From Sipunculus nudus (Eukaryota > Annelida > Sipuncula > Golfingiida > Sipunculidae), in assembly GCA_026874595.1 (NCBI GenBank), contig CM049311.1, positions 19,776,176 to 19,840,175 on the forward strand: a DNA stretch of 64,000 bases, in the 5' to 3' direction. Positions within the stretch are counted from its first letter, which is position 1. Each line of letters starts with the position of its first letter. The position numbers and the translations under genes were made by a program. This document shows positions 54,562-64,000 of the stretch, in pieces. Below the pieces are notes generated by a model. The model did not search any database. It saw nothing but the letters and a program-made list of their open reading frames with translations, and was not told where the DNA came from.

Positions 54562-57500
54562 GTTCGTATATACAGGAATCTTTTAACTTTATTGTAAAAA
54601 AAAAGAACAATATAATCATACATGTCAATTGTCATAATTTTTATGAAGTGTCTAGAGCCTGGACCCGAAAACATTGTATCTGGGTTAAAGGTCCGGACTA
54701 TTTCTGGTTCACACGTACACACCATTAAGTGTAGAGCTATAAGTTCACACATACATTTGCATGGACTACATCTCAAACATATAAACAGTGAACATATAGG
54801 TCTTTTGTTTAAACAATAATTTGTAAGTACATATATTTTAGGGCAGAACTTCCTGTGACTTGGGGGGGGGGGCCACAAAAAGGGCTCCTTCCTGCGACCC
54901 CCCTCACATGACCTAGTCACACTAAACTGTGGTGGCTTCGTGCAACCTGTGTTGGCAATGCATGATCGCATGAAGCCTGGGCCTTACTTGCCTTGGTGCA
55001 AGGCTGAGAATTACACACCAGGTGACCCGGGCTCCATACTCAGCCTTGAGTATGTTCTTACGAAATATCGTAGCGGTCCTTCTGATGTATCAGAAGGAAA
55101 GAATAAAAGAGTAATTAAGAATAAGATGCAGCTTAAACTATGTTCACTCTACCTATATATCCTTTATATATCAGTTTCCATACATGTGGAGTCTCCTGTT
55201 TATGTTATATATGATATAACAGCATTTTATCATGAAGAGAAGAGCAGAAGACCATCACTGACACAGCCATGTTGCTGAGGCATGAACTCTGGTCACCCAT
55301 GACCTGACCTGTGACCTGACCTCTGGTGTACCAGAGTTATTTATTGCTAATAAATCTATTAAAAAACTCTTATTTCATGAATAATACTTATGAGTAAATG
55401 ATAATATATGGCTTCAATAAGTCCTTTATAAGTTTATGGCTATATAATTTAAGGTTTTAACAAATTTGCCTATGGAAGTTATGGAAACAATATTTACTAT
55501 AATTTATTTGGAACAATAATCAGAGGACAACTTTTCTCATATCAATAAGGTCAAGGACAGGGTCATGTGACAAAAGATAAACATGACCGCATGGCAGGTT
55601 AAAAAAAACCACAGGAGTTGAAATCTTAACAATTTCCTTATAAGGGCACTTCTACATAATTTATTTTTACTCCAGAACAGTTTGTTAGCCATTATTGGTA
55701 AGAAATTGGCTAAATTGCCTCCATTTTCTCTGTTTATTTTACAAATATCCCAATATACCCCTGCTACGCTTTTCCATAAGAGGATCCCCATAACTGAAAT
55801 CTCATTTCAGTTATGAACCCATAACAAGGGCCTTACAAGCAGGCATGGTACACCCTAATATTACTAATGCAATATGTGATAGATGGAAAGAAAATGTGAA
55901 AAATAATTCGCCTTGTGAGTGGTATACGTGGTGCACTTCATTCTATATTAATAACAAATCATCATTTTGTGATAATTATTTTTTCATTACAGCACTGTTG
56001 CATGCATTCTTTCATTGCAATGGAACATAAAGTTACCATCAAAGAAGCCATAAACCTCTTGTGTTCATTGACATGACTGAACAGTGTCAGTGTTTAATTA
56101 ACACAAAGCAAACCAGTGAGTGGTTACACAGTGGACTTAGTATATGGAAGTCACGAGACACCGTAGGCTACAGCCAAGGTTGCACTAAGCCAGATAATCC
56201 AGGCAGGAAAATTCTGAGAAAATCACATATGTTACACCAGATGTTATGGGGGGTCACAGGAATCACGCTGATATTTTTTAAACTTGCTTGGGACATGGTC
56301 AATTTAAAATCAAGCATTTTGCTTCTGACACATTTTATGAAATTTTTATTTTGTGTTATTTGCGGATCTCCTGATCTATGCGTTTACTCTCAGAAAGTCA
56401 AACATAAAGTGCTACAATTAAAATTCAGTAAAATTGATATTTGTTTCTAAATGCAGGAAAAATAGCAAATGGCGATGCCAGACTGTGCCAGGGAAATAGC
56501 CTTATATAGATAGGGAAATAGCCTTATATAGATATGTCCAGCAGTGTCAGTGCGAATGTTCAAAAGGAAGTGCCTGAACTGAAGCCTGTATGATTAGTGT
56601 CTGGGTCTGGAACAGAAGCAACAGACTAATTTTTAAGCGGCAGCTGCCCTAATTGCTGTAAGTTTATTTTTGTTATGAATTTTCTGGGTTAACTAAATTA
56701 TGACCATAAGGCAGCCATGAGAGTCTGCAATATTGTTTATTTTTTGTTTACTTTTTGTGGAGATAATCACTTCTATTCTTTTAATGCCTTTTAACCACCC
56801 TAGCCACTTCTTTTCTTTTAAGGCCTCATAACCACCCTTGCCTACAAAGTTCATATTAGGGAACCCTTACAGGATTGCCCAGTGCAATGCCTTCCTTTCA
56901 GTTTTCCTGTTGCAAGTATCCCAGAAGGCACCCTAGGCCAGCCATCACTGGTTTCTACCCACTGGCACCCACCTGGACCTTCTCTAAAGACCTGCAGTGC
57001 TGTTAACACAGCCTGACATGTCCAGTCCCCTGACAACTTGACAACCCAGGTCCCCATTTTGCTTTGGCAAACCGAATATGGTAAAGCAAGTCTATCTGAT
57101 AACCTCCTAGAATTAGGGTGAATTTTAGTTCAGTATAGGCCAACACCTGCCACTGTCACCATTGAACAAACACCTCCTATTCCCAGTCTACTCACTCAGT
57201 AGTCAGACATGCTTACCACTCAACCACCAGCACTGGTTGCAATATTGATTATTAAATTCTTTTAACATCCAAATTACCCTTCTAGAAATCTGCATATTGT
57301 AGGACCACCATCTTGGGCTTGTGCAGGGGAGGCATGTTGAAGAAACATAGTTACATTAATCTGATTATTAATTTGTATAACAAACTTCTTGTGACTAGAT
57401 CCTGAACAGAAAAAGGGGGCGTGGCTTACTTGATCATTGATAAGATGGGGCCAAGTGAGCCACGCCCCCTCAATCTGACCAGCCCCTAGTCTAGATAATG

Positions 57501-60500
57501 TTGAATTTTGTCTGAAATTTTTGCAGATTTCAGGAATCGGGACTCTGTTCTTGAATATTTTGACAGAAGTCAATTGATTGGTTAAATATAGTGAGATTGT
57601 CATAAAGTAGGAACCTCATAATTGGTTAATGGGAAACTGGACTGATTGCAGCCACTGCCACCTGTGTATAATTACAAACCATGCACAAACCCTTTATGGT
57701 TAACTGTCCTACCACTAATATTCCAACCATGTTATTATATGAACCAGTTATGATACTTTCAGCCTTACTTTCTGTATGTGTACATATTATGAAGGGCTAA
57801 CTCATTATTTAATGGCATTTGAACCATAACTAGATGCATGGTTAAGTGACAATGAGTGGTGTTCAGTCCTGCGTCTGTTTAATCAAAGGATGTAGCTCTA
57901 CCAAATGTGACATCTAGAAGTGTCATGTAATTGAATAACCAGTTGTAATTTTACATAACTGCCATGATTAACACCGATGACTGGGTGAACCCAGAGAAAT
58001 ATTTCTATCCTATTTTTTCAAAATAAACCAGTAAATCCAAGGAAAAAACCAAACAAATCTGTTTTCACCAGTCACTCTGTAATGATAACTGTCCTCAAGT
58101 TATCTTGGTCATAAATTGCCTTTTGAAATCTAGATCTGTTCATCCTAGAAATCACCTTAGTCCTAAAATAGGGAGGGCAGCCACTAGTAGACATAACAGT
58201 TATTAAAGGTGCCCATTCACCTACCTTTTGAAAAAAAATTTACATGATTTCTGGCTTCATCTGTGTATATATTAATTGTCTAAGGGTAATTTTGGTTGTG
58301 AAACTTTCTTATAACGCCTTTGTGAAGGATGGATGAACTTGTTTATCAACAACATGTTTGTAAACACAGAAATATTGGCAAACAGGAAAAACATGTAACC
58401 TAAGGTGGTAGGTTACATATATATGGAGGTATAAAGGTCACTTATTGCAAAACACCATGTGCAAAGCCCTGGCTTATCTGACTTGCCACCAGATGCCCTT
58501 GTTGAATTTGTTTTGATTTTTTTTGCAGGCCCTAGCCCATAAGAATGGACTCGTCAGTTGCATTTTTTTTTAGTTACTGACGCAATGTAGAGTCCATAGA
58601 TTGCCCCTGCAGTTAACTGTGATTGTAACGTAAACTTCAATACATAACTGCGAAATTTAACATATATCAATTGTTTAATGCTCAGTACTTCTGTGTGTAT
58701 TGTATATTTGACCACTGAAAAACATTACATCACTATCTTGCACCAAGGAACTAAATTATGAACATAATAGTACACAGGCGTAAAACATTATATAGGACTT
58801 CCACCGAATGCAAGATGTCTGCCAGACTGTTAATGCTTCAATTCTCTCTGGACAAATAAATCAGTTGTTGATGTAACAGGTGTTTCATGCTTTCCATAAT
58901 GGTTATCTTTTATTACAGGCCTTTTGACATACTACATAATGTGAACATTGGTATGTTAAAACCATAGGAAATATTTTTAATCAATTTCCTTTCTAAGAGT
59001 AACAGATCGTATCGTGTTATAACCCCAGTTAGCCCTTTGGTGGGCCAGCGATGCAACAGAAATCTTAAACCTGTTGCGTCCCCATCAGTGGCTAGGCAGG
59101 CCCCTACATATCATAAACACAATATAAACAAAACAAGCAGCCTGTGTGCAGTGATATCCACTTTTTCTGGCCTATTTATTTAAAAGGTCCAAGGGATTAC
59201 CTTTAGTTTTAAAGGTCAGATAGAGCCCCTTTGAAAATAAAGAATTTAGTGAAGGTCGGTAACATTGTGAGATCAGTCATGAGCTGGTATTGACACAGAA
59301 GTTGTACATTGTTAGCAAGTATTGACTACACAACAATCAAATTGGCTCATAATCATGGTTTCGTGCAAGGAAAATGTGTGCATTTTCTGGGGTTTGGAAT
59401 GGAAGGGGTTTCCTTAATATGCATTTTCAGGAGATCACTCAACTTTTTCTCATTTGGGGAATTTTCAGTTACCCTTTGAGGAGAAAGAGTCCATTGGCAG
59501 TCTAAATTTTGGGGCCACATAAACCTTGATGATTAAAATTGTCAATTTGTAATGCTAAGGAAGCCACTTTTCATTGTGACCTAAATGTAGGACTACTGGA
59601 TAGAATGGTATCAGTTTTGTTCATGTAATTTGCATTACTTCTGGTTGAAGTGAGGAACAACTGATTAAAATGGAATAAAAAAGCAAATAATATTAATTGA
59701 ATCAGGCTGTTTAATTGGATCAGTTGCCATTATGCTCTGTCAGTTCATCATGTTGTGACATAATGCCTGTTGTCAGATTGTGATGTTATGAGACTTATTA
59801 CATGATGTTTGCCATTCATTGAAGATAAAAAAGTTATCTCCTGGAGTTTTTATTTTCCGATGGAATACTCTGGAGATATAACTGAATTGCAAAATCTACC
59901 TGGAAATCATGGGATGGCCAGAAGAAAAGTTTACAAGGATATATGAAGATATGAAATAGGGTTTAAGTGCACGAGAAAAATGTTTATTACAAATTTGGAC
60001 AAGTTTGTCACAGATAAGTTGTGAATTGGTTATTTTAAAAAGGGAAAGATTAGTGTAGGATTAACAAGGATTATTTAGGGCTAAATGTTTTTTATTTAAT
60101 GTTTTACTGTCATCCGTCGATCCAAACAAATATAAATGGTCCCTGTGACTGTAAAGATAAACTCTTAAAACATCACACGGGTGTCACAGTTTATGGGCTG
60201 TTTCTGTTTAACAGGAAACAGCCATTGATCCTTCACTTCCCATTGTCATTTCCCACTGTTATTTTAATACCTGTATCTGTATGGTATAAGCTTTAGATCT
60301 ATGTGAATCATTCACTGAATGGTCCCCACAGTGGTTTTATTGATCAGTGATGGTACAGAGACCATACCTTATTTTGATACAGTTTTTCCTAGGCTGGCCT
60401 GCATTATCTTGCATAGATTTTTTTTATATGATTATGCCAAATGTGGAATATCTCCAAAAGCAGCATTGTCTAGCAAAGACTATTGTTTTTAAAATAATCT

Positions 60501-63500
60501 TAAAACTGAAATGTGTACAAAATGAACCAGTTTTATGATAATTTTGCATTTCTTACAAACACTTTAATTAAGATCAATCTTGTGCATTAAAATAATTTGA
60601 AAAGATCAATTGTAAATATATAAATTATAAAAAATGTTTGTTTTGCAATGATACTACAGAACCTATTCAATATAATGTCATTGTCACTCATTGACTAGAG
60701 AAATTAAATTTAACAAAAAAAGATAAAACAATATTATGATTGTAACTCATTTACAGTGATCATATTACAATTGACTGAATATTGTAGAGTCACCTGTCCA
60801 GCTAAGAATTGCTCAATGGACTTGCATCATATAACAATCTTCAAATGTCAAGTATATTTCGTACAGAATTCTTGGCTTTTATGTAAGAAATCCAAAGTTA
60901 GAAACACATTTAGTGTAGCCTGAAACAGTAAGCATTTAAAAATTCTTAACCTATATCTTTAAATTAAATGATGTGTTATTCTCTTTTATATCATTCCTAA
61001 TATAAAAAAAAATAGGTTAGAATGTCACATTTTCTCAGAAGTCATTTCTGTATATGTTTATTGTGATTGGTCAATCTGTAGAATTTAAATATTAAAGCTA
61101 CATAAGAACCACTGTAGTATAGTTACATTAATAGGAGCTATTTTAATTGTGTTATTTATAAATGCAATCTTTCTGTTCAGTTCAATCATCTAAATAAAAT
61201 AGGGTAATCAAGTTTATAGTTGTTAGGTCATACATATATCTACTATATGTCTTGGCTTAGTTTCTGTCAGGGCAAGCAATGACCACATTGACCAGTAGAC
61301 CATTTCAGGCCAATACATATATTGAACCACCCCAGAGATATGAGCAACAAGTGACAAGTGCATGGCTGTCGGCTACTGATGGCTGCAAGGTTTATTATGT
61401 CTGCATAATGAGGCTGGTGTGATAGCATGTATTTGCTATCAGTATTTATGGCAACAAATCTCTTTTAATCTTTGATAAATTTAAATGAAGTTTAAAGAAA
61501 ATGTAGATTAAGGTTAAACATTCAGATTTAAGTTGGAATGTACTAAATTTAAATTAGAAACATTTTTATTAATGAATTCAGAGATATTTCTGTATGTTTT
61601 CAACCTTCAGGTCTCGTTATCTGAAATAGTTTAAAATTAAATTATAAAACACTTAGCCAGATGTTTGTAACATTTCCTTTTTATGTACATTTCATGTAAA
61701 TTTGATAGTCATTAGCCTGTTCATTATAATTTATTTGACTTTTAAGTGTTTGATAACAAACACATATTACTGGTCAAGACTTATCTGTCTTCTCCAGCAA
61801 ACAGATATGCATGTTTTGTTCAGGTTTGCACACTCACCCACACTGTGTATATATTAGTTGTCAGTACCTGGAAATTCCTGGAACTGAAGGCTAATAAATG
61901 TTATCTTATCTTATCTTATCTTACCTGGACACAGAGACATGGATGAGTAATCAACACCCAGGCTGCAGATAGCTATGATTAACACCATATGGAAATAAAG
62001 CCGTTTGCGACAATTTACATCTTCATGATTACTGAAGAAAGGGACCTACTACACCACCAGTTCTGAATAAATTCTGATATGCTATCTCACTGATCACTCA
62101 GATCATTGTTTTTCCAAGCATTTTTCCTATCTGTAGGAGGTACATTTTTACCTTATTTTCACTATACAGTGTTATTAACCAATCTTGTGATGACCCTAAT
62201 GACAGATGAATGAATGTACATATTTTGTGTTGACTTGATAATAGAATACATGACCTATTAAACCACTAGACATCCAAGGAATGTACTCAATTAATATTTC
62301 ATTATTAACCAAGACAGAGTTCCGTGGTCGTGATATTCTATGGTAATGTCTCATGCAAAAACTCGCTCTGGACCTCGTGAATATTTAATACACAAAGAAA
62401 TGTAAACTTTTGATGCCAATTGTGTGGTGTTCTGAGATATCTCCTAGTTATGTTCTTGCCAATGATCCTCTGGTACTCTAATGCTAAAAATGTAAACAAT
62501 ATATTCACCTTTTGTTATATATTTCCCCCTGTCAACTATATACAATTACTATACAGAACTAGGTCATAAAACTGATGGTCTGGAATTCTGGAGTGTCAGC
62601 ACAAAAAATCTGCAAAATCTAGAGAGGTCAAAAGCTCTATAAATTCTTAAAATTGTTCATTGAATAAATTTACTAGAAGTTGCCAGACATTTAATTAATG
62701 AAAATATCATTTACTTACCAAAATATTTTAATTTTATCAGAAGTTATCTAACAGCAGCTGTCTTAAACTCAATGAATGTTACATATTTAATTTACATGGA
62801 GTTATCTGAAGAAAAAACATTTTCTGCCTGATGTCTGTGTTAAAGTACAGAGTCCTGAGTACTACCTGAATGTTTGGTTAGGTATATATAACCAGACCAT
62901 ACTATATCTCAGTTTCATATATGCTATGAGTATTATTATATATATATATATATATATAGGTCTAGAATGTCACACATCTAGGAAGCTGACACCTAGTGAT
63001 ATCAGTTAAAGCATTGTCCGCTGCACAGTGGGTGGAGTGTGGACTGTCTAGGCAGCCAACAGTGTCTACATTGTCACTGCATGGTAAGATCACCCAACTA
63101 GAGCTGTCATGAAACAAGGAAAAAATGGAAAATGTGAAAAATAAACCTTAAGACTATGCATCCAACCAGAGTATTTCTTCCTGTTTCTTGTATCTGTTCT
63201 TTATATTTGTAGGGACACTCTGAGAAGATGGACAGTTCTTGTAGAGAATTACTGTTGAGGTCAGATAGAGTACAGCTCATTAGGAAAGAAAAGGAACATG
63301 TGGACAGCACATGGAATGATTGTCACTGCAGAGGTATACCTTACACTGTTAACAATTACCAATTAACCTGTACAGGTATAACTTGCACTGTTAATCAGGA
63401 TTGATTAACTTGTAGAGATATACCTTACAATGTTAACATTAACCTGTACAGGTAAAACTTACACTGTTAATCAGGTTTAGGGATTAACCTGTAAAGGTAT

Positions 63501-64000
63501 ACTTTACACTGTTAAAAATTAACATGTACAGGTATACCTTATACTGTTAATGAGGCTTTGTGGTTCACCTGTACAAGTATACCTGATGCTTTTAATGAGG
63601 TTTTGTGATTCACCTATACAGGTGTACTATACAGTTAAGAGGTTTAGTGGTTCACCTGTACAGGTATACCTTATACTGTTTTTGAGGCTTAGTGATTAAC
63701 CTGTACAGGTATACCTTGTACTATTTATGAGGCTTAGTGATTGACCAGTTCAGGTTTATGAGGTAAAGGTGTACCTGAGACTGTTAATGAGGCTTTGTGA
63801 TTAACCTTTACAGGTGTTCCTAATTGTGTTAACAAAACTTAGTGATTAATATGGAGATGTATAACTTTGACTGTTTACAAAGCTTATTGATTAACATACG
63901 TTCTCTCTTTTGTATATTTCAGATTGCTATGAAAATATCCATAATGGAAGCAATGTAGTAAAAAATAGTACCAAGCACTTCTTCTATCTTCAGCATGAGG
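54229..64000 (+). CDS. OSTM1: Osteopetrosis-associated transmembrane protein 1 (OSTM1)-like, N-terminal part, 3 exons
   Basis: OSTM1 is the heavily glycosylated type I membrane beta subunit that stabilises the ClC-7 chloride/proton exchanger in lysosomes. The exons are 54229-54561, 63213-63333 and 63923-64000 (cut by the window end), encoding about 177 residues so far. Residues 1 to about 24 are a signal peptide (MEPVSLSMFLRVWMLVSL). Then come Cys-rich lumenal motifs: ARPLHFCQKC, and CRELLLRSDRVQLIRK followed by W-x-x-C-x-C, matching the family's C..LL..DR.Q and W..A.C..C. N-glycosylation sequons are present (NIS, NGS, NST). The membrane segment is beyond the window. The first intron is 8.65 kb. 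An additional small exon inside it cannot be excluded, but the phases join directly. Confidence 0.88.
57415..57469. repeat. GC-box inverted repeat (hairpin)
   Basis: GGGGGCGTGGCTTACTT (57415-57431) and AAGTGAGCCACGCCCCC (57453-57469) pair with one mismatch around a 21-nt loop, in an otherwise AT-rich intron. The arms contain GC/KLF-type boxes. Confidence 0.8.
61901..61925 (+). repeat. (TTATC)n tail, probable 3' end of a LINE/SINE fragment
   Basis: Four perfect TTATC units plus one variant follow GGCTAATAAATG. This is the sort of tail seen at the 3' end of some invertebrate non-LTR elements. The upstream body is not recognisable. Confidence 0.5.
62936..62958. repeat. (TA)n microsatellite
   Basis: About eleven TA units in OSTM1 intron 1. 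Confidence 0.9.
63213..63333 (+). CDS. OSTM1: OSTM1 exon 2
   Basis: Acceptor TTTGTAG and donor AGAG|GTATAC, 121 bp, phase 0 to 1. It encodes SSCRELLLRSDRVQLIRKEK, then STWNDCHCR. Its donor is the first copy of the downstream tandem repeat. Confidence 0.88.
63333..63885. repeat. Imperfect tandem array of about 34-45 bp units, about 13 copies
   Basis: The unit is approximately GGTATACCTTATACTGTTAA, then TGAGGCTTAGTGATTAACCT and GTACA. It fills the whole intron from the exon 2 donor almost to the exon 3 acceptor. Many units retain CAGGTATACC, a good splice-donor match. Confidence 0.88.
63923..64000 (+). CDS. OSTM1: OSTM1 exon 3 (partial, window end)
   Basis: Acceptor ATATTTCAG. It encodes DCYENIHNGSNVVKNSTKHF and FYLQHE with two N-glycosylation sequons. 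It is open at the window end. Confidence 0.82.

Larger units (their letters stand above)
54562..63212 (+). other. OSTM1 intron 1
   Basis: 8.65 kb, AT-rich, with no large element ends recognised. It holds a G tract (54863-54871), a short duplicated phrase (GGGAAATAGCCTTATATAGA at about 56489 and 56513), a GC-box hairpin (57415), a LINE/SINE-like tail (61901) and a TA run (62936). Confidence 0.6.

Noticed and set aside
54940-55278. 112-codon plus-strand frame in OSTM1 intron 1
   Set aside because: No acceptor or phase agreement with OSTM1 exons, no recognisable motif, and it would interrupt the phase-0 join from 54561 to 63213.

Overview
This is a piece of an animal nuclear genome. It is AT-rich, the genes are split by large introns with GT-AG boundaries, microsatellites are frequent, and there are many copies of mobile elements. 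The repeat families (elements that begin with AGCTCA hairpins and end in an ACCCATGGGT palindrome) together with the gene content suggest a lophotrochozoan, most likely a mollusc. That assignment is inference. I see no bacterial operon, CRISPR array, rRNA or convincing tRNA gene.

Three protein-coding genes are supported by exon-by-exon translation with consistent splice phases. (1) Positions 1-21183, plus strand: the last 16 exons of a cation-independent mannose-6-phosphate receptor (IGF2R/MPR300-like). They encode the final four lumenal repeats, the membrane segment and a short tail with sorting signals. (2) Positions 53589-36128, minus strand: a complete seven-exon SFT2D1/SFT2D2-type Golgi/endosome transport protein of 161 residues. 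(3) Positions 54229-64000, plus strand: the first three exons of OSTM1, the beta subunit of the lysosomal ClC-7 chloride/proton exchanger, running off the window. Genes 1 and 2 converge tail to tail across about 15 kb. Genes 2 and 3 are head to head, with 639 bp between start codons, and probably share a promoter region. All three products act on the Golgi-endosome-lysosome route.

Mobile DNA fills the rest. A near-identical 3.2 kb element lies in inverted orientation at about 7.87-11.08 kb and 26.32-29.55 kb. A shorter relative lies at 24.46-26.07 kb, and another at 15.86-19.08 kb carries a nested second element. SFT2D intron 4 holds a decayed DIRS-like tyrosine-recombinase retroelement (39.9-44.35 kb). 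SFT2D intron 1 holds a TIR element of 1.79 kb with an intact 9-bp target duplication and Mutator-like architecture, plus a hAT-like element. Several small MITE-like elements, a 24-bp minisatellite and a 34-45 bp tandem array beginning at an OSTM1 splice donor complete the picture.

I found no undescribed multi-gene system. The observations most worth pursuing are the linkage of three endolysosomal genes, the apparent loss of mannose-6-phosphate-binding residues in the visible receptor repeats, the modular repeats carrying a palindromic CTCF-core-like motif, the intact Mutator-like insertion, and the donor-seeded tandem array in OSTM1.
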